A stretch of DNA of 64,000 nt, from assembly GCF_022965805.1 (NCBI RefSeq), contig NC_133105.1, forward strand, positions 1,550,001 through 1,614,000, written 5' to 3'. The notes under the pieces are model-generated. The model was not told the DNA's origin. It did no database searches and saw only the letters and a program-made list of their open reading frames with translations. The DNA comes from Primulina eburnea (Eukaryota > Streptophyta > Magnoliopsida > Lamiales > Gesneriaceae). Numbering within the stretch: the stretch's first letter is position 1; each line of letters opens with the position of its first letter. Positions 19,966 to 32,411 of the stretch are shown in pieces. Made by a program: the position numbers and the translations under genes.

Positions 19966-22900
19966 ATGGGCATGTCATCTACGGTAAAAGAAATTACACC
20001 CTTAGTTGATTCATCAGAGACTGAATGCATAAAAGACCAAGTGAAATCAAGCACTCCAGGTGAATGCCATTTAAGTTATCTCATTATCAGTATTCTCATA
20101 TTACAGAGAAATGTGTAGGTTTTAATTGTCGTAAGAAAGATAGCACAAGCGTGAGTTTGCTATTTCTTGATTATTCTGTACTTATGAACGCCATCTTTAT
20201 TATCATGTTTCCATCTTGGGATCAGGGCTTTGTTTTTGTCTCTAGAACTGCTGCTGTACTTTTCAAACTTATTAGTGTAGAGATAATGAATATAGATTTA
20301 TTTAGCATACTTGGTCTGGATATGCCCTCAAAGATATGTTTTCTGACATGGATGCTAAGTTTTTACTTTCATATTTAAATACTTTGAATACCTTTGGCAG
20401 CAAGTCCAAGAGGTAAATTAAATGAGGAAGCTTCTCACTCAGGGGCAGACGATCCACCGAATTCTTATGATGGAGCAGGAACTTCAAATAAAATGAAGAG
20501 GGCTGAATTGAATAATACCAGATATTTTATTATTAAGAGCTTGAATCGTCAAAATATCCAATTGTCGATAAATCAAGGAATTTGGGCAACACAGGTCATG
20601 AATGAGCCTATTCTTGAAGAAGCCTTTCTAGTAAGATCTCTTAAATCTTTATTCTTGTAAGAATGTTATGCCCCCTTTGGTCCATGTTATCATTCTTATT
20701 ATTATTATACACACACATGTGTGTGTGTGTTCGTGTGTAATATAAGGTTCTTAGTGTCAATAGTGCCAAATTGTGGGTGGCAATATATATTATGAATGTA
20801 AATAATGCAGTTAAAGTAATTATGCAGAATTCTAGCAAAGTGATTCTTATATTTAGTGTCAACATGAGTGGCTTCTTCCAAGGGTATGCCCAAATGATAT
20901 CTTCCGTTGGTTGGAGAAGGGATAACCTTTGGAGTCAGAGTAGTGGGAAAAATAACCCTTGGGGACGCAGTTTTAAAGTCAAATGGCTATGTTTACATGA
21001 TCTGCCTTTCCAGAGTACTTTTCATTTAAAAAATCCATGGAATGACTATAAGCCTGTAAAAATCAGCAGGGACTGTCAGGTATTTAATTATTCTAGCTTT
21101 TGTAGGGTATCCAAATGTGTTATCGTTAATAAATTAATACCACCAGGTTTTATTATTTTCAGGAGCTGCCTCAGAATATTGGTGAAGCTCTTTGTGACCT
21201 TCTTGACCAGGGAAATAATATGGTTTCTAGCTTGAAAAGGCAATTAATCAGTTATCAATTTGAAGCTTAATTGTTCATAGTTTTTGCGTGTGATTTGTTT
21301 TTTTTTGCCTTTATCAGTGCAATTTATTTTACGCAGGGATGAAGCCTCTGGGGACGATTTCCTCCAAAGAAGACCTTATATTGAGCCATTTCATTTTAAA
21401 CAAGATGAAGATTTTAACGAACCTCTAGTGCACATGGGGCCCATGCTTTATCCGCCTTTACTCTATCAGCATCAATCTGGATCAAGTGGATTTCATTTGC
21501 AGCAAGAGAGATCCTGTTTACCTGATAAATCATCAATGTTTTATGGGACATCAAATGTAAAACAGTCAAAACATTGTCAAATTAATGGAAGTGCAACTAG
21601 TAGCTTGAATAATTCTTCTAGAATTGATAGCTGTGGCTTGTCAGCAGATTGGAGTCCCCTTGATGGCACTCTTACAGAAGACGATATACTGGAAATGGTA
21701 TAGGTGTCTCATATCAAGCTTTATCAATGCATTGCTGTCATGGTGCATCAGAAATCACAATTCTTGTTCTTACCTTGTAACCTGCTATACAAGATTTCTG
21801 AAACCACTGCAGTGCACTGAATCTTCTATTGATTTGATGTTGGGATGGTTCATGAAATTATGCGATGCTTTTCCATTTTATGTTGTTCACTTCTGTTGTC
21901 ATTCGCCAACTTTTATTTCTAGATATTTCTGGTATGTTCTGGGGTTAAAACTTTTTTGCCAGAGGTAAGGACTTGAGTTGAAAGTTCTCTTACTGATGAT
22001 TGCACCGTTCATTTCATCATGCAGAGCTATGAAGAGTACCTGGAAGCTCATAGCCAAAGCAGCAGAAAATTTCACTACTCTGTCAGTATGCCTGATACTT
22101 GCTCCGTTGCTACCTTGTGTATTAATGTCAGAAAAACACGATTTTAGTGGATACATTGGCTACTGAAACTTAAAGTTGAAACACAGTTGTAGATGCATGA
22201 TCCTTTTTAATATTTTCTTCGAGTATGTTACAATAGGGTGAATTATTAATTTTTTCTTGTCTTAAAAACACTTTGGCTATGTTCTTCACGTGTACCCACT
22301 CTTTCAAAAGCCCCATGATACTTGTAGTTTTGGTTTTGTTTTAGCATTTGTAAATTAGATGCTTTCTGAAGTGGGGGACGGACTTTAGGTGGATAACCGT
22401 GGGTTTGGGGACAGAATTTGATTACTGCCACTTTCAAGAAATTTAAGCAAATTTATTGATAAACTTTCGTTGAAATCCAAAGTCATCTGTGCAGAATAAC
22501 TTTAAATTCTTGTGCTGTCGGTAACATCACTCTTGGATTAAATTTCCAAGGGGGCAGCATTCAGTCTTAAATTTTTAACGCCTAGGACCAAATCTCAAGA
22601 AGTATGCACAAATTACGTCTGAGACGATTTATATTGGGTACAAACTACTTTAAGTGATAATCATGTTTTTTTAACAGGTTGGTGGACCATCTGCGAGCTT
22701 CCAGAAGTCATCATCTAGTAAAGAACGTTCAGATGAGTCGTAAGTGTACCAACATTTCACTCCAATATCAAACAATTATCTTTTCATCGACTTTTTTTAC
22801 GGGAGTCACTCCATTAGTCTTCAGTTACCGACAATGATAAAAGCTAATACAGCCGTTTTCTCAATCTCAGTACTTGACTTTTAAACAACACCATGTAACA

Positions 22901-23005
22901 GCCTATGTTCTAAATGATGTACTGATTTGTGACTTGATTATCGTTTTCTGCAGGCAGTCAGCCAGCAGTTCTAAGAAACGAACCTACCGCCAATCTCTTG
23001 AATAA
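19966..23005 (+). CDS. YTH-domain RNA-binding protein (YTHDC-type m6A reader)
   Basis: Coding exons: 19966-20059, 20401-20630, 20828-21079, 21163-21239, 21337-21697, 22025-22081, 22678-22739 and 22954-23005, total 394 aa. The YTH domain spans about residues 71-215: TRYFIIKSLN, GIWATQVMNEPILEEAF, ILIFSVNMSGFFQGYAQM, VGWRRD, NPWGRSFKVKW and HLKNPWNDYKPVKISRDCQE. Trp93 in GIWATQ sits where the m6A cage tryptophan is expected. The sequence resembles the plant YTHDC-like branch (Arabidopsis At4g11970, from memory) rather than the ECT/YTHDF branch. The C-terminal half is Ser-rich and ends in KKRTYRQSLE. Intron 21240-21336 has a GC donor (AG|GCAATT), needed to keep the frame. ATG 19966 is chosen because a stop lies just upstream in frame. 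It is likely nuclear; its role in mRNA processing is inferred from the family. Confidence 0.92.
20707..20738. repeat. CA/TG microsatellite in YTH intron
   Basis: Run of acacacac followed by tgtgtgtgtgtg and tgtgt, 75 bp after the exon 2 donor and just beyond the duplication edge. Confidence 0.85.
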
Positions 23006-23730
23006 AGAACAAGATTGTAAAAGTTCCCTGGTTAATCTCATGCCATATTATTATCAATTTCATTTCTCCGCGAAGCTGCCTTACTTGGGAGCTGTTATTA
23101 ACTTTTGAGCCGTTGAAATCAGAACTGATGCTTAATTCTTGTTGTATCAGTAGCGTGTACTCAATGATATCCATGAGCTCATTAGTTTACCTTGTGCTTT
23201 ATCAATGATTTGTACAGGAAAACAACTATAATTTTGAGATGATGCATGTGACCTTTCAGTGTCTCGGATATCAAAATGCCTATGGTGTCTAAAGGTTCAG
23301 TGATGAGTAGAGTTTTTGAGCCCTTTAATTTTTGTGTAACATGTTCAAACATTACCTACGTGACCTTCATACAATCTGATCGATAAAAAATATTATTTTT
23401 AATTTTAATTTTTTAAAGAAGTATATGTATGAATCGGATTATCCGTACAACATATCAATAAACTGCTCTGAAAACTTGAATGACGCAACAGAGTCAGGTT
23501 TATTATGGAGAAGAAGTATCAAATGCAATAATCTTTTGTTTCATAAAGAAATTGAGTTCTTTTACTTCCAAATACAAATACCAAAAAATAATATTCCATG
23601 TTATTATTATATGTGGCAACATTTCTTGTCTAAAGACAACAGCCAAAAGATAAAAATGAAACTCTAAATGAAGTTGAAGTAACAAGGATTATTAAAGGTC
23701 ACAAAATTATTTTTGAATAATTGTAAGAAT
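23006..23730. other. YTH 3'UTR and convergent intergenic region
   Basis: The YTH gene (plus) and the phytocyanin gene (minus) converge here. The region must hold both 3'UTRs. No further gene seen. Confidence 0.6.
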
Positions 23731-24397
23731 TTAGGCCATGATCATGATCTTATATGCAGCAATGGCAGCAACCATCAACACCAAAGATTTCAATGGAGAA
23801 AGTTCACTGGCGGAAGAAGAAGAGGGCGGCGGGGCAATAGGCCATGGTGTGGGCATGGGGGCGGGAGTCGGCCCCTGGACGGAGACGGTGATGGAGAGCT
23901 TCATCCCTTTGGAGCAATGCTCACCAAATCCACAAATGTACCATTTCTTCCCAGGGGTGGCGAGGTTAATAACGTCGTTTCCGCTGGTTAAAGGCTTGCT
24001 TGATGAGTCGGTAGACATGCATTGTTTGAAGTCGGATCCATTCACTTTCTGCACATTGTGTACTCCCTCTTTGTACATGAACGCTGCAATCAAAATAATA
24101 TTATTATTTGTTCAACTTACCATGACATTTACGAAATGGAAAGACTGAACCATATATAACAAGCTAATTGAAGGCACGCAATTTTCACTGAACAAACCAA
24201 GAAAAATGAAGAAACTTTGAACTATGTGATCACGTACTGAGAGTGTCGCCGACGTAAAAAATTTTGCCCTTAGCCCAAGCGGTGTAATCAACATCTAGTT
24301 TCCAACCATCGTTATCTCCAACCATATGATCAGTAGCCAAAGTCTGAGCAACCACGGTGGCGACTATGACGGCGATCAAGAAAGCTTTCGAGGCCAT
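23731..24397 (-). CDS. Phytocyanin (uclacyanin/plantacyanin-like blue copper protein)
   Basis: Two exons on the minus strand, 24397-24238 and 24083-23731, joined in phase to 170 aa. A signal peptide (about 1-22, MASKAFLIAVIVATVVAQTL) leads into a plastocyanin-like domain with DGWKL, WAKGKIFYVGDTL and KEGVHNV. The four copper ligands are visible: His62, Cys104, His109 and Met114 (in YICGFGEHCSKGM), so this is a true type-1 copper site with an axial Met, not a copper-free ENODL. Cys75 and Cys110 would form the usual disulfide. A Pro/Ser-rich linker (PTPAPMPTPWPIAPPPSSSS) and a hydrophobic tail (SLVLMVAAIAAY) predict an arabinogalactan-type glycosylated, GPI-anchored cell-surface protein. The intron position (one intron early in the domain) is typical of the family. 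Its redox partner is unknown. Confidence 0.93.
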
Positions 24398-24507
24398 ATC
24401 AAGGACTTTCTAAATTACTCTTTTTTTTTCCAAAAGGCCTTGGATGGCCAGCTTAGCTTGAATTGTGTTCAGTTAGTTTTTGTGATTGGTGGAGTTGATG
24501 AATTAGA

Positions 24508-24518
24508 GTATTTATAAT
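24508..24518 (-). promoter_or_regulatory. Probable TATA box of the phytocyanin gene
   Basis: Minus strand reads attataaatac about 115 bp upstream of the phytocyanin ATG, which would leave a leader of roughly 80 nt. Position and sequence fit a plant TATA box; not tested. Confidence 0.55.
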
Positions 24519-26007
24519 GTACATAGCGAATTGGCTAAGATATTAAACATGAGGTTCCGGCTGACAGCTGCTGCTTCATTGTTCTCTGCTCAAGAAATTT
24601 CCTCTTAACAATGCAAATGGCAGCACATAGAAACGTTAATATATAGGTTGCGTATGGGTACTTTTTGCTTTTCACTCATTAAAACTGTCGATTTCGAAAT
24701 AAACAAAAATCTCAAAAATCTTTATTTTATTTTTTGATTTTTTCCCAAGTTTCATGCTAATATCAAGCCAATTAAACGATAAATTTGGTTGGATCGGTCT
24801 GGATTTTAGTTTTAATAGAGCGTGGAGAAAGTTTTAGAATTTGGTTCGATTTAATCAGCTGATTATAGACTCGAATCTAACTATTTGTTTTGCTTTGAAA
24901 CCAAACCAAAACTTTTCGATGCTCTTTTGTTTGATTCTGTAAGTATTGGTAATTATGATGGTGATAATTTATGAGACATGAGTTGTAATTTAACCTGTAT
25001 AACTTATCTTTCTTACAGCTTTCATGATTCATAATATATTTAATTGCATACCTATTTTTTTTATTCTTGGTGGTGAATATATATATCATATATAAAAAAT
25101 ATTCACTTTTATGATATCTTTCTTGGAACATTGATTAGAATTTGACATGATTTATTAGGATGTAATAAGCATATTGAGGGATATGCTAAAATGTTTCTCC
25201 CTCTGAACAAAGAAACCCCCTATGAGGCTATGACCAGTCACACAGGTTAAAAACACATAATTCTGCAGCCGATGGACACTTTCTTATAGTTGCAAAACTC
25301 AATTTTTAGTCCCATCTCCTCCTGCCAATGGACAATATTTTTATGCACCTCGGCCTGATGATGTGCGACTATTTGATTCATTTACTTTAGATACTGCCGA
25401 AATTTTTCTAATAATATATAGATATAATGTTTAGACAGAGCAAGTTTGACATGGGAAAATCTTAACTACTAAGGCAGATACAGTTTGGAAAGCATGCCTT
25501 ATGGCAGCAAGACGTTTATCGGTATAACTTAAACTGATAACAATATATCGGCAGTTCCAAAACTTCATCACCCAACAAAGTTGTGTTTGAGGCTAACTGC
25601 AAAATAAACTCTTCTCTTATACATTTTATTAATGGATCAGGAGAAAGATTACATTTGAAACTGTATATCCAAAGGTAAATATCACTTGGGACAAATATTA
25701 GCATCTGTCTCTATGATAATGACCATTCAGAGTATGTTCAAGGATTCCCCTCTGTGCGCCATCTGTATGAGCTTCAGATTCTACCAAATATATGGTTGTA
25801 TCCAACTTCAATCAGATCGCAAGAATTTTACGGTCAAAGTCTCAATATCACAGATAATGTTCTCCCCTTCAAACCTTCAACGAATGCTGTTACTCCTGAA
25901 ATAGCATCTTGTGAGCATAAATGAACAAGATCGATGTCTAAGAATATAAAGGATATGTCAAGCTACCAGTTAAAGCAAGAAGCAGCGTAGACTTCAGTTA
26001 TGCAGCT
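24519..26007. other. Intergenic region between phytocyanin and TPX2-like genes
   Basis: AT-rich. The part next to 26007 should contain the 3'UTR of the TPX2-like gene. Short readable stretches around 25300-25370 and 25690-25900 did not match a family I know. Confidence 0.45.
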
Positions 26008-29000
26008 TTATGCAGTTTCGACACCAATTTGCCGCATTCCAACAAGCACAGGAGGTATCGGCTTCGATGGTTGTTTTATCTGTTATAGAACGCACCATTA
26101 CCGAAATTTATGAGAGCATGAGACAAATTCTTCAAGGGAAAGCCTATTGTCAAAGGATCAAATCATTTATAACATTTAAAGTATATGAGGGAGCCATCCA
26201 GTACCTCATTATCTTTCTGGAAGCAACCCAATCTATTCTCTTTTGAACCCTTGTAAAATATTAGCATATTTAGTCCAAGTCATTAATATGACGTGATTTT
26301 ATATTCTTAACATGATAAAGAAAATCTCAGGGAACCTTGGCAGATGTGCTGATGGAACGTTGCAGTTTAGACTCGTGATTAGCAGTTTGTTGTGTTTCAG
26401 GCAACAGTGAGAGCTAGTTCAGAAAGAGAGAGGATAAATCAAATATGCAGTTTCCTTCAATGATTTACTAGATCAGTGACTACAAAGGATTACAGTAATT
26501 GCCCTAGACAGTCCAGATATTCAAAGCATTAGTATGCAAATTTCTTGGAAACGGTTTTCGATGGAGTAGTTCGAAAATTATATATCAACTTACCTTGTTG
26601 AAAAGTTCAATTGGAGGATTGTGATTAAATCTCTTTTCCGTATGGAAATTAAATTCCTGTGACATTGACAAGACCCCGTATTTAGTAATGGCATTTCACC
26701 ATACTAGTAATACTTAGATTCTAGAACTGAATTTTCATTGCAATTACCATTGGCACAGTTGTATCTTTCTTACTATTTCGGAAAACTCCAAAAGTGCCCT
26801 TGCTTGTCAATATCTACAAATATAAAGAATTAAATTTAAGATGCTTGCCTAAAGTATGATATTTGATACAGAGAGAAGTACCTTCTTATTTAGGGGAAGA
26901 GCTTTGAAGCCATGAGATGACTCACAAACCTCGGGCCTTGAACCATTCATATGGATGGGTCTGACAAGCACAAACAGTTTAGACAACAAGAAATTCAACA
27001 GTACAATAAGAATATGTTCACAAAATCAAGGAATAAAATATAAAGCAGCAATGACAATAAATCATAAAAAAGGCATAGGGATGCTTTGGACATCTGAGGT
27101 TTGAAGCATCAAATTTTGAATAATAAAAGACATGCAGCTGTTCATGGCTGAGCAGTAGAAATGAAATTATGGCCTGAGGAACTCAATGGAAGGATCAACA
27201 AGTACTACCTTTCAGGTTCCCAGTTCCCTCGATCTGGTGTAATGTTAGTGGAATATTTGTGTGATGCCTGCACGGGAAAAAAAGGCTAGGAAAATAATTT
27301 AATTAAAACACAATCTTAACTAAAATAAATATATCTTCATCACACTAGCTTTAAGCAAGTCAAATCCCTAAGGACACTCAACAAGGAAGAAAATAAGAGG
27401 CCTAGTGTTGTCTGTCAATAAGTTGACCACAGCCTATATTTGGTCCATGAAATTGGGAGATTAAAACAGATAAACATCGACATATTAATAAACTCAATAA
27501 AACATGTCAAAATGTTGTGATTAAATATACGATTAATCACCTTATCAGGCTGATGGCCTGGCATGGCAAATCTTGGAACTACTGACTTATGTACAATCGC
27601 CCTCTCTGATGTCTTCAAGTAAAATTCCTTAAGCCAAATTTTCCAAGGAAATGAGCACACGACTCAATTGAAATAAATAATTTCTCACAAGAAAATGTCG
27701 GAAAAGACATAATTTTTGCAAGCACTCACTTGAAAGTTTGGCAAAACAGGAATGCTTCTTTTTGGAAGTAATGAAGGTGCCTCGAGAATCTAAAAATTAA
27801 GGAATTGAAAATTTTAATCTTTAAGTAATTTGAAAGTAAGCATGCTACATTAATATAATTCAAATACTAACTTTTCTATTTAGTGGACGAGCTTTGAACC
27901 TACGAAGAGTGGAAGCCACATTTTCAGCTTCTTTAATAGTTTTTGACCTGAAAATTGACCACCAAGCAGGGCGCTCAGAACACTAATGGAGTAAAATAAT
28001 AAATCCCACGCAACAACAAAAACGTCAGAATAGAAATGCTTCTTGTGTGGATCAAACCAACCTTGTCTTCAGAGCCCGCTGTGCAGTTTCAAGATCCGGC
28101 TCTCTTGGAATAGTGATTCTCGTCTTGGTATGATTTGTGATCCCATCCTTTCAAATCATTTAAAATAAATTAGTTTAATTGAGTGCAGTCTTTTAATTGT
28201 GAAGCTGTTTTGGTTGATTCTTGTATCATTGCAATGAAACAAATAATGAGAGAGGTGAGAGAACATTGAAACTGCAATATGTACATTTCTGTAGTTATCA
28301 CAGGTATATTCATTATGGAACTTTAGAAGTGAGGGAAAACACTCAGATTTATACAGCAGATCCTGATTTTGATGCTGATAAAGTAAATATTCCAATGTAC
28401 ACAGCATACCCGCTTTGGCACCTTATGGACAAAGCTAATTTGCTGCAGCTGCTCTGCGTCCACAACCTATTAAGTAAAGTTATTAAGCTTTTAAGAAACA
28501 TTAAAAAGAAAGAAACTATTTGATTTTAGTCACTGAAGGTTTCATCCAATCACAAATAACGGACTGACTAAAAAAAGTTTGCATAGCATCATCTTGAAGG
28601 AAAGAAGATAGAAGATTTGTGATAACAACCTCGTGCCTACCAGTTATCACCCGAGATTTAGTCCTAAAAAGAAACATTTTAGGTCATTTTACAGGATAGT
28701 CATCGGTACTTTCAAACACGAGGTATCTACCTTGAGAATGTCAGGCTATAGAGAGCAAGAAAAAGAAAAATTAATTAAGAGAACAACAAAGACGTGATGT
28801 GTAAGAAGAAGAGATGAATATGTACCTTACAGAGAAGACCATCCTCAAGCTTTTGCCTTTTCGCAGCATGATTCTCAACCCCAAAAGAGCTAACTGAGCT
28901 TTTATCTATTTTCTCTACAAACATATTTGACCTGGCAGTTAATAGAAGAATCGATCATATAGCAATCATTATATGTGAGAAGCCCATATGATGCATCCTC

Positions 29001-31165
29001 ATGACAGACAAATTTTCTATCATTAATCAGATCTAGTATTTGGTAAAATGAAGACTGGGCTTTTGTTGAAGAATCCCCCAATATAACAAGGTTAATTTTG
29101 AGTTTTCAAATTTTTCCTTTGACATAACACAACAGGTGATACAATGAAGAGAAAAGTCGTAAAAAAATTGTAATAGTCCTAAATTTATTAAATTGTAAAT
29201 GCTACATAAACTAATGCTTTGGAATCAAAAGAGAATAATAACCTAGAATAACCAGCCAGGAGTGAGAGATTTTGCTTGGCCAATTGGCTTGCTGTTGGCT
29301 TCAGAAGAGTTGAAGTTCTTGGACAAGGCTTCATCAACGACTTTGTGTGAGGTTTTGATTTAGAATAGCCTGTCACGTGATTGTTAACCTAGGTATATCA
29401 TTGAAAGTACAAACAGATATATGCGAATAAAAATACGGAAAACCCCAAAAAACACACACACAAAGACTGTTACGCAACAAAGGTAGAAGATCTAAGATCT
29501 TTGATCAGAAACCCTCATTAAATTTTAGATTGGAGTTAAATTAAACTAAATGAAGCACAGATAAAGGATTAGAAAATGATTCTTTTTTTTAAAGTACAAC
29601 ACAATTTGAACAATTTTACCAAACAAATATCATCATAGAAGAAAGAAGACCTGAGGGTAGGTTTTTAGATGGATTCTGAAAATTTGTCATGCTGCCAATT
29701 TGTAGAGAGGCATTTCCTTCAAAATACATGAGAAGAATATATAAGATAGTATTAACCAAGGGGTGATATGGCACTCATTGTTTGAATTTACAAGAACAAT
29801 TTTACGGTTTGAATCTATTCCAATAAAACCCTTCTTTTTTTCCAATAAATCCCTTTCTACCAGCAACCTTCAATAAACTCAACAAGAAACAACTTAGTTC
29901 ACATTATTGATTTAACCTATGGCACTGTTTTATCTATGTTTATTGAAAACCTAGCAGCCAATAGATAACATCGATCCCTCCAACTATGATAAGGACAACC
30001 TATCCAAATATTTTTTGGAACCTGGATTCTTCTTGGCTCACAAGGCAGCACAAAAGGATCAGATGTCAATCTATCATCTACAACTATAGACCAAATTAGC
30101 TGTTTATGTTAGGAAATCTAATAAAATTTAATTCCAAGACCCACAGAAAAGCCGTAGCCAAAAGATGCAATGCTTCTTCCTGTGAGCACAAAGTAAAGTA
30201 TGCTGCTGATAGGTCAAGAACCTGATTAGAAACTAAAAATTATCATGTGTAAAGAATACCCCAAATGTTTGATTGTTATCCAGGAAAAAAATGCTGCAAA
30301 TATAGTTCAGAACATCATCATAATTTGGATCTGTATTCATCTTATTTAGCATTATCATGGGTAAACCAATGCCAAAGGTACAAAGTTATAAAATTGTTAA
30401 ACTGGGACACATTCAGCAAAAAAGGAAAATATCATGTGTTTATGAATAGTAGTACCTCTGTAATTTGTGTCCACAACAGAAATTTCTTCGTCCTCCTCAA
30501 TATCTGAGACACTCTCCCTCGGGTTCATGTTCTCCACACCTTTAAACTTGGGGGAGATACATATGTTTCCCATCAAAATTTCATCTCTTGGAACCAAGTT
30601 TGCCACAAAAGCTGAAAAAATGTACACAGATTGTTAAATATAATGAAACGACGAAAAGGGAAAGATAAAAAAAATCCTCATTTCAATACATATTATGGCA
30701 TAACTAATTATCAAAACCCAACACAGACTTGAAGACTGTAAAACAGTTCGGTGCTGGTGCTACTACCTCAAGCTCCAAAAAGAGTACTTTTGATGGCATT
30801 ACCATAAAAGACAAAAATTCAAAAGCAACGGCAAGAAACAGCAGAAATCCCACATCCAGGTCGACTCATAAGTTTCAATTCGTAGCGTGCAGCCCCTTCC
30901 GCCGGGCAAGAGATAGATTCGACAATAGTTAACCTTGAATAGAAAAGAGGAGAATAACAAAATAAATATTACGGGAAGGTGGGTAGCTTCCAGCTGAGTG
31001 GAACCAGACTTCCGCTTGGCGCGCCTCCAGAGTCGAATTTATCCGGGCAAAGTCGAAGAAGCGAGCGGCGTCGAACTCATAATCAAGATCAATCTCATAC
31101 ACCGTGAAAGTGCATTCCATTTCCTCCACCTGCTCGTACACAGTACCCTTGGCAACTTCTTCCAT
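26008..31165 (-). CDS. TPX2-like spindle protein with Aurora-binding N-terminus
   Basis: Minus-strand exons: 31165-30973, 30611-30456, 29716-29651, 29369-29243, 28931-28826, possible microexon 28745-28731, 28147-28062, 27947-27872, 27789-27730, 27627-27541, 27267-27209, 26960-26882, 26813-26748, 26656-26594, 26413-26336, 26249-26205 and 26079-26008. All phases join; 472 aa, or 477 with the microexon. The N-terminus (YEFDAARFFDF, then EVWFHSAGSYPPS) is the Aurora-kinase-binding motif of TPX2. PTASQLAKQN, AAKRQKLEDGLL and TRITIPREPDLETAQRA follow, then RRFKARPLNRK, FYLKTSERA, HGFKALPLNKK, GTFGVF and EFNFHTEKRF of the TPX2 microtubule-binding region. It is shorter than classical plant TPX2 (over 700 aa from memory), matching the shorter TPX2-like group (for example At4g11990). 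The expected role is spindle assembly and Aurora activation. The last exon is the least certain. Confidence 0.88.
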
Positions 31166-32252
31166 TTTTAGCTTGCTTCTTTCTCCCAGGTCGCGCGCCT
31201 CAGGAGAATTGATAAAGTGTTTTGGCTAGCGATTTGATGGAGAAAAAAGCTGAAGTTTTGAAGCGAAGCTTTCTTGAAATGCGAGAGAGAGTGGGTAGAG
31301 ACAGGAAGTATGTATGTATTTGGTTTTAGAAGAGAAGGGAATCCGGAAATTTGAAACATAATGGATATGTGAAGATTCGCACCCGATAACCCGGTTATAT
31401 CCCCTCGTGGTATTTGAGAGAATAAATAATAATAGCATAATTAAAAGAAATTAAAATCGGAAAATTTTTTATTTTTTAAGAATGGGAAATTGTAGTTTTT
31501 GGGTTAGTAAAATCTGAAAATTTTCAGGATATTTTGATGCATTGTCAAATGAATAGAAAAGGATCTACGTATAAATGTTAAAATCTCTCGAATTTAGAAA
31601 TAACGAAAAATTAAATGTGGGATATTGAATGAGATAATTTTGAAAATGAGGATAGGGGAAACGTGTCAGGATTCGGGTATTCATTCATTCGAAAACCAGC
31701 AGAGTGTGATGTTACGAAAGTAGTCCTAACGGTTTAATTCGTTTGTCTGATTCCATCATCGGATTTAAAAAAATGCATGCATAAGATTCCCTTGAAGATA
31801 GTTTTCGTACATTCAACTCTCTATGGACTGACACACTTGTATTTTTCCTAAGTGAGACTCGAAATGAAAAAAAAAATATTTTTAAAAACTTATAATTCGA
31901 AAAATGATAATATTATTCGAAAAATATAAATGATATGAAAAAAATTAAGTCAGTGCATAAAATATATTTTATCGGTTTAATAGGTCGATATGTCCATAAT
32001 TTGTAAAATTGGTGACCAAAATGTGTGGAAAATTGAAAATCACTTCTCCATTTTTAAATGAATACGAAATAGTTGAATATGATTTACAAATTAAGATAAA
32101 CTAATGAACTTAAAATTTTGATTGACTACTTACTGATGAAACCGACGACATTTGCTCATCAAAATGCTTTCTGAGACCGAGTTCGTTCGACAAAAGAAAG
32201 GCACGAAGGATGTGTGTCGAGTTTGTAAATGGTTTAAAGCAGTTGGGTATCA
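31166..32252. other. Intergenic DNA upstream of the TPX2-like gene
   Basis: 31166-31400 should hold promoter and leader of the TPX2-like gene. The rest is AT-rich and shows nothing coding. Confidence 0.5.
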
Positions 32253-32411
32253 ATGGCAAGACGAGCTATGGCGGTAATCCTTCCCTACAGCGAAAAAGGC
32301 GAACTAGAGCTGTGGGATAAGCTGTCGAGAATGGGCAGGATCAGCGCGCTTCCGTATTTTCTTGTCGATGTGTTGAACCTGGGTGGTTTGGTCTATGCTT
32401 TACTTCTTTAG
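32253..32411 (+). other. Small unassigned ORF (52 codons) in a GC-richer island
   Basis: ATG GCA AGA CGA to TAG encodes 52 aa starting MARRAMAVILPYSEKGELEL and ending LNLGGLVYALLL, with a hydrophobic C-terminal half. An overlapping frame from 32164 (MLSETEFVRQKKGTKDVCRV, 37 aa) is also open. The island is less AT-rich than its surroundings, which suggests former coding DNA. I recognise no family; it could equally be an exon relic or chance. Confidence 0.25.

Larger units (their letters stand above)
15235..20657 (+). repeat. Tandem duplication copy B
   Basis: Repeats copy A in the same order: maspardin intron 7 and exon 8, 3' flank, spacer, YTH leader exon, 5'UTR intron and the first two coding exons. 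It is continuous with the intact rest of the YTH gene. Unlike copy A it has no Thg1 gene (the join is at about 18620) and it contains the IBA57 fragment and two MITEs (16330-18075). Confidence 0.85.

Noticed and set aside
23738..24148. 136-codon plus-strand ORF opposite the phytocyanin gene
   Set aside because: Antisense shadow; the minus strand has the conserved copper ligands, signal peptide and intron signals.
28653..28680. Candidate TPX2-like exon (minus strand GACTAAATCTCGGG)
   Set aside because: In the required phase it begins GAC TAA, a stop codon; no donor rescues the frame.
29370..29388. Earlier acceptor (cctag) for the TPX2-like exon at 29369
   Set aside because: Using it would place GTTAA after the one leftover base of the previous exon and create a stop; the acag acceptor keeps the frame.
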